This document shows, piece by piece, positions 26,691 through 40,015 of a stretch of DNA of 64,000 bases (position 1 is the first letter of the stretch; each line of letters starts with the position of its first letter). The stretch covers positions 73,084,139-73,148,138 of the forward strand of contig CM073595.1 of the NCBI GenBank assembly GCA_037074705.1, written 5' to 3'. The DNA comes from Zhengitettix transpicula (taxonomy: Eukaryota; Arthropoda; Insecta; Orthoptera; Tetrigidae). The translations under genes and the position numbers were made by a program. Under the pieces are notes generated by a model, which had not been told where the DNA came from, made no database searches, and worked only from the letters and a program-made list of their open reading frames with translations.

Positions 26691-28382
26691 ACGTTTCTGT
26701 ATATTTTTATGTTTGTAGCACTTCATTGTGACACATAAAGCCTGTTACTTTTTACTTGATAGTTCTACTTTGTTTATAAACAAATTAACGACATAGACAA
26801 AATATCAGTTACAGACAACAAAGACGTGATAAATCAAATACATTATAAATAAATAAATTATACAAATTTATGGAATGTAAAATACCGTTTTTGAGAAGAT
26901 GAATCAGAGAATTTTTTTTATAAATGATAGATACAAATAACAAAGGGATTAAACTTTGATCATTTATCATGGTACCATCAACAAAAATTACATTATTATA
27001 CAATCTGTTAAAGAGACGAATATGGCTAATCGAAGTATATGGATGTAAAAATGTCAACCAGTCGAAGCGAAACCGTGATCTAATCAGTAGACTCGACATG
27101 GCAGAATGCACAACGTCAGATCTTTACAAATGAGCAGCTATTTTTATATAATTAAGGAAGAGCGTGATAGACTGAATTAGTTATCTTTGCGATCAAAGGA
27201 GAAGTGGGACTAACGCATTATTTAACAAATTGACGTTGAGAAATTTAAGATAACGATAGTTTTTAGGAACAGGAATGTTACGAATGTATCCAGATATGCG
27301 ATACATCATCGTTTCGTATTACTCAGAAAGTAATCAGTTTCTATAAGCATGAGAATAATATTAACATGGCATCTTGAATACATTAAAGTTTATTTCTTGT
27401 TTTACGGTGCGAACGTGTTGGGTTTAGTATTCGGAGCACATGACCTTTACTCACGACTGTCTTGCTGCCTTCTTTTGCTAATCTGTCTTCACAATAGCCT
27501 CTGTAACGAGTTTCCATTCATTTCTCCAGAGTAGTACTTGAAGCCTTTTGTTCGAACTCCGTTAGCTCTGGAGAGATTAGAGCCTGGTCGCTGAAGCTGT
27601 GCTGAAACAGAACAAGCAGGTCATCCAAGATTAGGATGATTCTTGCAGAAAAACTTCAAACGAGTTGCTTACTAAACTGAGATGAGGTCCTTAAAGTACC
27701 CGTGAAAGGAAAACAATGAGCGTCGAGGCCACAGTCGTATGAAAGCAGGTTGCATTCTTTCAATAAAGCCAAGCAAAGAGCTGATGTAAATACACATGCA
27801 AACATTTTGATCCGCCAATGCTGATCAGCTCTGACGTGTTGATCGCGTATTCAGAAAATTGATATAGCAATTAGAGGATTTATATCTTGAACCATTTCCA
27901 CCGATACTTTTAAAGTGATTCCAACGCTTTTTGTGAGCAGAAAAGTATTTGTTTTAAGTTCAAAACCATCACAGTATTTAACAAACACAAAAATTGCGTA
28001 TAAATTTCATCGAAACTAGAATTTCGCATAATGAATTAAGTACGATAGTTTTTATGTTGTATAATTAAGAAACATGTTCTCACCTCTGTAAATAATCAAC
28101 TTTTTTAATTTGTAGAAATTTTTCTCGTTATGTTTTTACTTTTCTGGGAATAGTGGAGCTATCTAAAGAACTTCCTCACCATAATTTTTTTTTGGATAAA
28201 TCCTGCATTCGCCTGTCTACTTTTACAGAGATTTCATGTACAAGACGACATGACGATCAATAATTAAAAGTTTCAATGATTTTTTAAATTAATTTATTAA
28301 TGATATAAGATTATGTTTGTAGAATAATACTTTCTTGCTGTCTCTAGTTCTGTGTTTCTAGAATTTTTCAAAAATAATTTGA
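26691..28382. other. No gene recognised
   Basis: AT-rich with a moderately GC-richer part at about 27400-27860; no coding similarity seen. Confidence 0.5.
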
Positions 28383-29005
28383 CCCTTTCCGGTCTTGCGG
28401 GTCCATAAGGACCCATCGCAAAAACTGTCCTTTTTGAAGACGTTAAGAAACGTCTAGACGTTCCAATATGCCGTATTATGCTTGTAGTGCAACAGTGCTT
28501 CTATATATTACAGTTTGAGCCAGATCTCGCTGCCATATTTTGCTTCATTCTTTTTATTTGTATCCGAATGTCCTGTGCTGGTTTTGGATCGATTATTCTT
28601 GCATTTGGTACAAAAATTACGAGTTAAGTCGCAGAAGTTCAGTGATTTGAAAAATAATTCATGGTATTCAATGTCAAGATGATAATTAACTTCAATATTT
28701 AATCAACTTTTATATTATTTGTGATACGAGCCTACAAATATTTGGGTCCATAATGACCCTGTTGGCTATTTGGATAGCATAGGGTTACATCTGTGAATTT
28801 TAAGTTATGTACATAAATGTTGTTTATTTTTAGGTTTAATTTATTGTAAATGCCTAGATTAAGAGATTGGAAAATCGTTGAAATGATTCGACTCGGAAAT
28901 GTATCTGATGATGAAGAATTAGAAGAGCATTCTCACATTCGACGATGTCTAATTAATATATTTGTGCATTTATGTAGTTATGGTTGCATTTTTTATGTAT
29001 TTTAA
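28383..29005 (+). mobile_element. Probable piggyBac-like element, 5' end
   Basis: It starts near GACCCTTTCCGGTC, followed by the palindrome GGGTCCATAAGGACCC at about 28400-28415; a second, GGGTCCATAATGACCC, is near 28743. CCCTTT ends with nearby palindromes are typical of piggyBac termini. After a TTTTTAG acceptor-like site, an ATG at 28850 opens a 51-codon frame, MPRLRDWKIVEMIRLGNVSD then DEELEEHS, like the acidic start of a piggyBac transposase. It stops at 29003-29005 with no transposase core after it. No clean TTAA target duplication is present (TTGA at the start). Confidence 0.45.
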
Positions 29006-29684
29006 ATAATAGTTTTACGTCTGTTTTTAATTAATAACATAAATTAAACGTAATTAATCATAAACTTTACATATTAAAACATCTGTAAACACACTAAATT
29101 AAGAAAGTGATAGCTTAAAATAAAGTAATATTTATAATCCATTATTTTGTAACTTTTTATATAATTTATTTAAAATTTTATTATTTTGTAAGTATAAATT
29201 TGTAATTTAATTTTGAGGAAAACATGTTATAAAAATTATTTATTTAAAATATTATATTTTCTGTTCTTCATACCACACAAAAATATGGTTATTTTTTGGA
29301 TATATTTTATTTTTAAATTTTTATACGAGCTTGTGTTTAAAAATTTTGTATAGTTCCATTCACAATCATTTGTTTGGCAGTGATTACCTGAGGCCTTACA
29401 GGACAAATACGTGACTGAAATGGCATCTGATTTTATTTCAACCAGTTTAATATGAAAAAAATAAAACACTGAAGATTGAATATGTATTTTAGCAGTATTA
29501 AGATCCATTCGGCTTTTTAGAGATTCAAAGTAGGATTCAGAGGTACGGGGGTTTTCTTTGGAACTGTCTCGTTGCGTCTACATCTATCTATTATCTTTTG
29601 TAATATAATAATTTATGAAATATTGCACAACGAAATGGGGAAAATATGTCAACGCCAAAGACATAATATCGATACTTGAGTTGC

Positions 29685-29687
<3 letters not shown>

Positions 29688-29727
<40 letters not shown>
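29688..29727. repeat. (TA)n microsatellite
   Basis: About twenty AT dinucleotides. Confidence 0.95.
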
Positions 29728-29731
<4 letters not shown>

Positions 29732-30161
29732 CGCAGTTCTCGTGTTTCCCTGTAATTCCAAGGCTAATTCGCACTTGCAGTTAATCAATTGCATGAACTC
29801 TTAAATATCCAGCGGCACGAGTATGTCGCCGCAGTGATATGGAAACGAGCATCGATGTTCTGCGTGCTGTGGGGACCAGCAGATGCGTTAGTACAATGGT
29901 TTCTATGTTTGTCGAAGATGGCGCAGCTGCAGATTAGACACGGGTTCCCTGATTCGCCACGCGGGGCCCCGGACCTACAGGAATGTATTCGCTACGGACC
30001 AGCTGATCTCCGCGTTCCGTGAGAAGACATTTCTCCGTCCTCGCTGGCGATGCTCGGATTCGTCACGCGCTCCAACGGAAGCTTTTCAAAACGCACCCCT
30101 ATATTCTCCGCCTTGACTATTTTTCGAGACGTCTGTATTTTTCGGATATGAATAGAAGCGG

Positions 30162-30240
30162 TTACAGCGGGCACGGTGGTCTCGTAGTTACAGCCCTCGC
30201 TTCTGAAACTTGAATTTTTGTCATGACTCTGGGTATAGTT
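30162..30240 (+). mobile_element. tRNA-like SINE head fragment
   Basis: GCGGGCACGGTGGTCTCGTAG, TTACAGCCCTCGCTTCTGAA resembles the tRNA-derived head that, when translated, gives GHGGLVVTALASE in many animal genome surveys. The B-box half is degraded (TCATGACTCTGGGTA). The short ORFs here are by-products of it. Confidence 0.45.
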
Positions 30241-32544
30241 TTTCTCAGAGCGCAGAACCATTAATACATTGTAGTGTTTTCCTGTATTATGCTACATGAG
30301 GATAAGAGATGATAAATATGCCAGTGAATGTGAAATTTTATGGAGACGGTGTAGTAGAAGAGTGATTTATGGAAATGGCAGAAGTGATCGCAAGGACGCC
30401 CAGTAAGATGCTCATCGTTTACGTGTGCGTGATTGGATTCCTGGAGTGATTTCCTTTTGTTACATGTAGATATACATCAATTTGAAGTGTGTTCATAATT
30501 ATCTTCATGGCTGTTTTAATATTGTAGTCCTCCTGTGGTGTGGTGATCAGAGTCCGGCATGTGCACGGATTTTTGTAGTTGTGGCCAAGGAAAAGATTTC
30601 GGTCGTGTTATATATATAAAAGAGAAAAAAAAAAGTTATAACCTTCATAAACTTTGAATTTTGAAGGTTTGTATGATTGATTATGGAAATATTCTGTTGA
30701 AAACTACCTGTTTGTGGTTTTGTGTTACACGAGAGGGGTTGCAAATATCAGGAGATTGGTGCACTTCATTGCCTTGGCCAGTTCTGTTTAGGTCCATGTT
30801 ATTAATTGCTTATTAGTAGCGCGATGATTTAACTGAGACGTAGTTAGAGGGGTAGACCCAATATTGGTCTATTTACCTTCACACATGTAATATAGCGATT
30901 ATGAAAACATCAAACGTCGAAATTAATTGGCAACCAGGGGACGTGGTCAAAAGCTGAGCTCTAGCTTCGATAATTATTGCCTATATTAGTTTCAGGAATT
31001 ATAGTGGTAGGCAGAAATTCTGCAGCAACACGATACGATTTCGTTGTTTTGCGTGATACAAATATTTTGCTGTAATTACAGTCACCGATAACATCCTTTA
31101 ATAATCACTCACTATGCATCTATTTATTAGGATAAATTATTATATCAGAATATAGAGTTTCGATCATTCAATTACGAACTTCATGATTTAGTTTTTTTTA
31201 TTAAAAGCTATTCAGCTTTAGTGGATATTATTAAACAATGTTTTATTCTCAGAAATTTAAGAGTTGCTAGACCACGAAATAAGTTAAAAATTAAACGCTC
31301 AGATTCCGTCAAATATGCGGAAATAATTAAAGTTTACAGACGAGAAAGACAGAGCCTGTTCAATATTTGGAATGTAAATTAACTGATATACATAAAGTCC
31401 ACGCTTTCCATTAGGTTATGTAAATAAGTTTCATATTTATGCATTTTCTCATTAAAAGAAAACCATTAAAGGTGAGAAGCAAAACTAATCACGGCAAAGA
31501 TATGCCAAGACGTAAAAAATAATAATTGAAATTTGAGGAACTTTTACGAGACAGTCGAAAAAATGGCGCAGGAATTATTCGAAGGTCGTTTTAATTAAAG
31601 TGTGTGTCGTGATTGATGCCTCTGTTGGCTGTATCGGAGATGTGTAAGTAATATTAAGGAACCATTGTGGCGGCCCGGCTAATCTGACAGCGGCTCCGTG
31701 TCTTCTTCATTATCGGCTGGAGCTTCTATTAAGGCGAGCAACCGACTGGAAGACGCGATATCCAAAGTTCCCGGCTTCCGGGGACACGGAGGGGAACTTC
31801 ACAATACTGATGAAAAGTTCCTTGTTAACACCGTGACAGTTGAGACACACAAAAGAACAATCTCCTCTTTTTCATCATGTAGCCTATATATATACGGCAA
31901 TTTGTCGTTTCCTTACCAGAGACCCTCAGTCAACATTCTTATTATATAGACCATAAAATCCTAATCCATTTAGGCAGCTGACCAAGAAGTTCCTCTCGCG
32001 ACGTTCAATAAAGATTTTGTGGCCCATTACTTTAGACCAGATAATGTATATTCAAGTAGAATTTATAGTTCCATTGTTCCTTTCTTTATTTCACTATTGC
32101 ACGGTCTTCGGAATTGGACTCTTAGACGAGACATGGTACATAAAGTCTTATTCACGGTTCTTTAATTAAGTAGATAAATGTTTCTTATTATTCTGTATAA
32201 ACACTTGCCGTGAGTATCGTAGGTCGAAAGATTCTAGGACAGTATTATCTATTATAAAAAAAACTAGTGAGGCCGAATTGTTAAATTTTTAATGTTTTAT
32301 AATTTTTATTTATATGATGTATTAATTAATATCAGGGAAATTTATTACTACAACAAAGACAATGCAACACACATTTGCCCGAAGCACTTTTTCCCGCCAA
32401 CAATATCCCGATTGACGTTTTCCCGACAGATGCGTTTTTTATTAAATAAAGCATAATATTAATAGTGTAGAATACTTAATGTGTTAGTTATCTTATTAAA
32501 CGTGATTATTATTGTAAATGAAGTTACTCACTAATGAGTGGAAC

Positions 32545-32900
32545 AATTTCAACCATACTTGGTGCACGTATCACTAAAGATCCAGGAACAAACCCCAGGG
32601 GTTTAAGATAATCCTAGCACCTATGGGCGGTATTTTCAAAATATACGATAACGGCATATATGGGCAACGAATAAATAGTTAACGGGGTCGTTGAGATTCA
32701 TAATGTCATTCTCACTGTTTTCATCCCCTAACGGCATAATCTCTAGGGGTGGGTTGAAAGGAGGTTATAAAAAATTGAGATAACTACTAAGTAGTCGCTG
32801 GGTTTAGTTATGGAATTCCAGCAGGGTTATGTTTAAGTTTCACCCTTATGGGTGGGGGTGGATAGGGATGATAATAATTTGATATCGCACGAAATTTTTG
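32545..32900. repeat. Probable dispersed repeat, unclassified
   Basis: It contains ATTTCAACCATACTTGGTGC, CACGTATCACTAAAGATCC, CTAGCACCTATGGGCGG and later CACCCTTATGGGTGGGGGTGG. This resembles a non-coding arthropod repeat with runs of the type CACCCCTAGGGGTGGG. No second copy is seen in this window and no coding frame is present, so the family and orientation are unknown. Confidence 0.4.
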
Positions 32901-35900
32901 TGGAATACGGTGTGGTCTAAGATTAAAACACCTCCACTTTCAGCCTAGATGTAAACAATGCAATACATGCTAACAGATCTAGGACCCACGCCTACGTGTC
33001 TTACCCAGGTGATGACAGAAACGTCTCGTCGCATCCCCCATGCGATATGACAGCACCTGATAGCGACCAGCGCTCCGCATCTCTTCGCGTCAGTGAGTAA
33101 CTAAAACCTTTTACACATCCATAACTTCCTTCGTAACATTTTGGATATAAATACTAACAGGCACCCTGAGATCCATATTTAGTGTATGCCTATTGCTCCT
33201 AGAAACTTTAAATAACACGGTCTATTTAAATTTTTACCTGTGCTTAAATTTTAATTATTGTTATTTTTATATATTAATTAAAGTGTTAAATATTTCAACA
33301 CGTCGATTATCATATTAGGTCGTTTGACTAGTGATTATTAAACATTTATGATAAATAAAATTATCCATATACAAAATTGTTACTTAATACAAACAAACCC
33401 GACTTCTACGACTACAATATATGCCTTGGGAACTTTTGTGACAATGACACTCTCTATTCGACATTATAGAATCTCAGTTGTATCTATGTCTTAAATCTTT
33501 AATGATCTAAATATTTCACTTCACAGTACCAGATGTTATACTTATGCCCACAGATCGTAAATTGATTCAACGATTATAATAAACCAGTATCGCCTTTACT
33601 ATTTCGTTAAGCTTGGTTATACTTTACTTTTATGGCTTGCTACGGCCGAAATGCAAAGTTTGAACATCTTCTCAGTTTAATACAAACTAAAATATTTATA
33701 AGAAAATATTTTAAAATTAAATGCTCTCCTCTTAAGAACGCAATTTCATAAACACATTTCAACATAAGAGCGGTTGGGAAAGTATATATTTATAAATATA
33801 TTTTAAATTTAAGTAGCGTCCCAAACTTAAGAAGTTAAACGTGCCAAGTTTTAACAGGGCAGATGCGAGCAGCACAAAGTTTCTTAATTTTGAGTGAGGC
33901 CGCTGCACTGACCTTCGGTGCTCGAAAGCCCATCCAATGAAGCGCTCTCCAGAATTTCCAGGCAACTACTGCAGATCCCTCAGGACTTCGTTAGCCGTTG
34001 TCTACCTCTCCTGTAGGTTTCGAAACCCTCGACGCAAAGATAACTGCACAATGTTCTGCAGCTGCCGCAGTGTGGTCATAAAAAAGCGATACGTAAATAA
34101 TTGACATGAAACACGGACAATTCTTTTTCTGTCGTCATTGCAAAATTTCCAAAATAGAATGCGAGAGATTTTTTTTTTTCAAAATCAGAAACAAATACGT
34201 AGACAACACGTCGCCCTGTTAAAAGTGTTCCAGTAACTCACAATTATTTATTTAATATCAATGAAAACTTAATTCTTCCAAGGACATTACAATTTTCTTA
34301 ATACCATAGCAATCATTCAATGAAGCCATGCTTCCAGGTTAAGGAGTGACTAAAAAGTTTCCGTTAGTCTTATTACATTATTAATTGCACATGCTGACTA
34401 TTTACATTTGGATATTGTAATGTAATTACATTCTTACAGATCTACAAATTCATGTACAGAAAAGGAGGGGTTAAGGAAAAAGGGGCTGGTTAATTTTTAA
34501 ATTTTGTATTATATAAGGAAAATAACAGTTGTGATAAAATTGAAAATGATATAAATGAAGGAAACGATTGAAGTAAATATTATGCTGGTATTCTTAATAA
34601 ATTAAAAGTTACCAAACTAACGTAACAATTTTCAACTAAGTTCTTTGAATGTATCTACAGTTGAAGTTACGGAACATAACAAACCGTCTATTTTATTAAA
34701 TTAGTCCACGAATAAGGAAACAGGATACGTCATTACATAAAATTACAATATAGTTACTAGGAGCTACAATTTATAACAATTATAAGTTAACATGAACATG
34801 AGGAACACAAATTTCCCTGCTCAACATAACTATAAGTACTATACAGTAATGATAATGAAAGTCGTTTATCGTTACTAAGGTAATAATAAAATATATACAG
34901 TATGGATAAAAATTAAAAAACGCACTAGGTAAAAGAATTATTTAGATAATTAACTATCAGAAATCACAAAATATGGAAACACAATATGACTAGAAGTCGG
35001 AAGCTCCTAACCGATTAAATATTTTAAATTGAGACACACATTATGTTTTTATATACTATTGTGAGATGGCATTTTCATCCAGTCACAAGTTTGTTAATAT
35101 TTGGTAAAATAACTTATTCGTAAGGAAAATCCAGGGATCAAGGACGATCACGTTTGATAAGTGCTGTCTGTATCTCTGACCGGGAAATTTTAACAATTTC
35201 CATTTGTTTTATAAAAATAAAAATTAATCAAATATTATTAACCTCACTTACACTTTACACCTTTAGGAAAAAATTGTTTTAGTGGCTGCGATAATACTGA
35301 GTATGGGTCTTAATTGAATATAAAATGTGACGAGAAGATTGATTATATTGTGAGAGGTTTGAAGGATCATCTCCGACGGGTTTCACCATAGGTAGAAAAA
35401 AAATTATCGCACATGGATGATCAGAGAAGTCGTTTGAAGAGAAAAAAAATTATAAAGGATTGAAAACAGTTTACTGAAGTCTTATAAGTATTGCGACGAA
35501 TATTAGAAAGAGAATATATTTAATACTCGCGGCGGCATTGGTCGGGTAATCTGAAGATGTTACTAAAAGCAAAAAAAAATAATTTGTAAGTTGGTATTTT
35601 GTTTTAAACATTCCAGTTGATATTATTATCGAGAAATTAATTATTATTTATATACGACACTATAAATTTTTATTGTTAACCCTTTAGTACACGATTTTTT
35701 TGTGTTACTTTAAACTATATTTTTAAGATTTATTTTTGTGATTACAAAACGAAAAAATAACCAAATGAATCAAACTTGACCAAAGTCAATTTGGCTCATG
35801 ATGTTGCACATATTTAACAAAATATAATTATGTCTGATTTATCAATAATTCACATTAATTGGATAATTATTATTTTATTACAACTAGAATACCTGAGAAT

Positions 35901-38900
35901 GACGCTTACATTTTCTTTCCTAAAGAAACATAAAAACCAGAGAAAATAAATATTCTGTAGTTGACCGGCGGGTAGCAAAATAAAATTTAAGGGGTTCACC
36001 CACAGAAACCTAAGATAAGCACGTTTTAACATGTCCACGGATGTCAGAAATTTCACATATCCTTACGTGCATCACAAATTATCTCTCGTAGAAACCAACA
36101 GACACCTCTGGGAGAATACTAAAAGTTGTTGCATATGTGTTACACTATACACCAAAGGGTATAATCAGAGATAGCTTTTATGACGGAATTGTGTGAATAA
36201 GTAAGCCATAAGGCGTCATTGAGTTTTTCCGTCCATTGTCTGGCTTTTAAAACATTCAATTGATTCTGTTGAAAAAAATATCTCAATTATTTTCAAACAA
36301 GACCGTATCCTTTATCCCTATAAATAACACGATCTCGATATCGTTATATTTTTTATTTAATAATTGTAAAACTTTAAAACTAAGGGAATATTACGCACTG
36401 TAAAGTAGGTCATTTCCATGTGTTGGACATGCATTAAGACATACAAATAGTTTCATCATTAGCGGCGGCAAACTGTATTGTAGTCTTGGGGCCAACAGCT
36501 TTAGCTCAGCCACTGTATAATAACCACATAACCGTTCCCCGTGATCATAAAATTTCATTGCAAAATACAGCATAGGCTTTAGCTGGAACATGATGCATTA
36601 ACATTGCTGGCCAGGCAATCTGTATCTCTGTTTACACTGCATCAGAAAATGAAATGGGGCGCGCGCTTTGTTTTTGCGAGGAATTCCTCGAGCGAACGCG
36701 ATTGAAACCGAGCTGCTGCAAGAAAATTACCAAACAAATTGCTCTCAAACCTCGTTTAATTAATACCTTTACGTCTACTGGTGCGAACATCAAACGATTT
36801 CATGTACGAGTATGGCTTCCCCGTGAATTACAATTGATACGCCACTCCGGTCTTCTCGTGGGAGCGGTGAGCACATCAAAAATCAAATTATATCGTCCTT
36901 TAGTCTTCCCGGGCAGCAAGACATAATTTGCTAAGATTAAATCTTGACATAACGGGTAACGCTGGAAATTGCGTAATCGCTCACTGAGGCGGTGAAAGAT
37001 GTGGGCTTCAAGGGAACGCATCCCTCAGAAAGGATTCTACTTGTGTTATAATAAAATTGATGCCATCTAAACCTACAATGCCCCAACCCTCGTGCACTGC
37101 GGGAAGTCGTCAAGTCTTTCTCACACGATGCCATAGCTGACATTATGCTGAATTTTTTTTTAATGTTACATAAAATTGAAACCTTCTTTAGACTAACATG
37201 TAGTAGGGGAATTGGAAGCGGTTCAATTAATTAATTAATTTTGGATTTTTAAAAATAAATATGATTACGACACTCGTCTATTCAGAGAAACAATCTCACT
37301 CTATCACGGAAGTCATGGACTGCGAAACCGCCCTGTAGACGCGTCAAGGATTGACAAATCTGACACCGTAATATTCATCCGTCGTCACAGATCTTGGTTG
37401 ATCGTGTGATGCTACTTCGTCGCCTACTACTTTGCAAGTCTTCCACTTGTCACCTGCTTTACAATGACCTTTTCTTCTCCCCGACGTATTTGCAAAGTAA
37501 TAATCTACTACTCACAGATGACTGTGGATGTAATACATTTCAACTGAAAATGTTTCTTATTCGATGATTTTAATATCTATAGGATGATCTGCACCCCGCT
37601 GATATTTTTACAACCAATCACAATTTCGGCACCTAGCAGCTTGCTTTTCTATACCTACTTTATAGCCCGATTTTTCGGACGAATTGCGTGTAAAATACAC
37701 GCAGAACTTCACCAAGCTCATAATCCTTATTAATATTAATATTCATTAATCAAAGTTAATAAGACTCTATTTTAATGCATTTCTCCTATAAGTGTAAAAT
37801 GTAAAATGAAACTAGATTCAAAATACGTGCGTTGCATCTGAATGTTGTATTTGTTTTTATACTTCATAAAGAGTTAGTTATCATCCTATGAACAATCATC
37901 GGCTACAGCTGCAGAAACATAAAACCACCACATGACTCCATTTATTGACGTACAGGGGACAGAACTGTTCGAATGTGTGAAGGCTTCATGGCCGAAAACA
38001 CTGAAACTTGAATGATTTGAGAGCCCAGTTGACAGGGTGCGGTACCCAACAAGAAACGAGGAAATAATACTGCCGAAAAAGCTATAACAGGCCAGTAATA
38101 ATTAAGAAAAGGCAGGTAGTTCATAAAATGTACGGAGAGAAGCCAGGAACGATAAGAGAGAGAACTAATTTGACAAGAAGAAAGTAGTTAGTCCGCCAAA
38201 TCATCCAGAGAACGCAAGATTCCGGATTAAGCCAACAGGAGGAAGCTGATTGAATTCAGCAACCAATACCTTCACACTTCAGTTTCCATATTTAAAGTTT
38301 ACATTCGCACAACGAAGTAGACGATTTTTATATCTCATGTTACATATGTTCCAAATCAGTTCATATACATATCATAGTCATTCAATACTTTTCATATTCT
38401 GCACTCACTCATATCACACAGAAAATATAGAGTTAAATTTATTTATTTTTGCACTGTATCAAATTCTGCAAATAATTTACGTGTATAGTAATACATTTAA
38501 ATTCCGATTAAAAATAGATGATCTCAATTATATTTTAGCAGAAGCCATCAAATTAAATGCTTCATTAATTAAATGAGTACTGTGAAATAATTTCCGAACA
38601 TGAAACGCCAAAATTTAGTTATATCAATGCATAACATTTGCCGATATGTTAACTGTGTATTGGCATCCGAAGTGTATTTATTACTCTGGATCAGTCCACG
38701 AATACAGTGCGAAAATACGTCACCAACACTGCCTAGTTGCAATTATCCTTTCCAGCTCACAAGGATGTTCTTCTCCCTTATCTGAAATGAGAACTAAGGG
38801 TTTCTGCTACGGCAAAAATGCAGTAATTAAGATAAGAAGGTCACAAATGTAATGGTCCTTTTGCGTGAAGATTGTTCCTTAAGTGAACTAAAGTATTAGG

Positions 38901-39649
38901 AACTACACGAGCTATTGAAATTCTATATTTTCTTATTCGGCATTAATCTACTCGTAATCAATTGATCATAATGAAACGTACGGCCCTGCCGGATGAAATC
39001 CAACAAACATATATCCCTCCATTAATGTGAAAACTAAAGATACTCTTCAATAATCTGCGGCTGGTACAAGAATAATCAAGACTTTAATAACTGTTTTTAA
39101 TCAATATGGGTCGTCGTATATAATTCATAAAACTTATTGGATATATATTATTTTTCAATATTACAATATCAGTTATTAGCTGTGATTAGTATATTATATC
39201 TTAAATGTGGCGATGCGAATCATTTATCTATTAAGTGTACTGCATTTTTAAGTATGCAGGTTATAAGAAGAAATGTTTTTTATTATTATTCAACGAGGCA
39301 GAACGGGAGTACTGCTTGCGAGAGAAATACGTCTGTATTGTTTTACATTGTCTCTAGTACTCAATAATAAGTCTAATAGTATTCATATTTACTTCAAACG
39401 GATTCTAGTTATTTATACCTTTTATTAAACACTGATTGATATTCTCGTTCTTATACTTTTGACTATATTGACGATGTATTTTTTCTTATAAAATGCAATA
39501 GCATTTCAATACAAAGATAATCAACGCAAGAAAATGCGAATTAATGAATTGAGTAGTTTAAGCTGTTTTTTTGTGTATACATTATATCAAATGAATTTTA
39601 ATTAATTTTCTCGTATTTCATATTTTGCATGTCATTGAGAAACTGGTCG
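32901..39649. other. No gene recognised
   Basis: 6.7 kb of desert. TTAACCCTTT near 35679 looks like a piggyBac terminus but no partner end was found. GC-richer patches at about 33880-34080, 36640-36910 and 37290-37490 carry no known domain. Confidence 0.5.
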
Positions 39650-40015
39650 TGTGGCCTCCATGACGTCATAGGCGACGTCATCAACTCAACCCAAACTCAC
39701 TTCTGGATCTCGCTGAGCAAAGCTGCGCCTGCCGTCACAAAGCCTTCAATATCGGTATTGTGATTTATATCGGTGCTGGTGGCAAAACTAATAGATCGAC
39801 GGTTATATAAGAAAAAAATCCTCCACGGAACCCTGAGTGTAAAGAGTTTGTGAGAAATCGTCGAACTAACAATACCAAAGTACGTACAACGGATCGCAGT
39901 GAGCACGGGACTTTATTTTTATTTGACGTAGTAAAACGTTATGTATTTATATATGTACCGTGTGTGCGTTCAGGATCACAATTGTGAAGTAAATAAAGAG
40001 AGTTATATAATACAC
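39650..40015 (+). mobile_element. Possible solo LTR
   Basis: A 366 bp segment opening TGTGGCCTCC with two GACGTCAT words (39661-39680), a TATATAA box at 39804-39810, and AATAAA at 39992-39997 shortly before its end. The four bases GTCG flank it on both sides (39646-39649 and 40016-40019), as a target-site duplication would. The end reads TACAC instead of the usual ACA, and no primer-binding site or internal region follows. Promoter plus poly(A) signal in this order fit a solo LTR; a chance arrangement is possible. Confidence 0.35.

Larger units (their letters stand above)
29006..32544. other. No gene recognised apart from the SINE fragment
   Basis: AT-rich to 29680. A GC-rich block at about 29800-30160 precedes the SINE head at 30162, and another is at about 31660-31830. 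ORFs in both are unfamiliar. Confidence 0.5.

Noticed and set aside
29236..29508. 90-codon minus ORF with a Cys cluster (CKASGNHCQTNDCEW) between AG- and GT-like sites
   Set aside because: It could be a small exon, but there are no partner exons nearby and the rest of the frame is AT-driven. I could not support a domain.
35676..36060. TTAACCCTTTAG as the start of another piggyBac element
   Set aside because: Ten bases are too few, and no opposite terminus or transposase frame was found.
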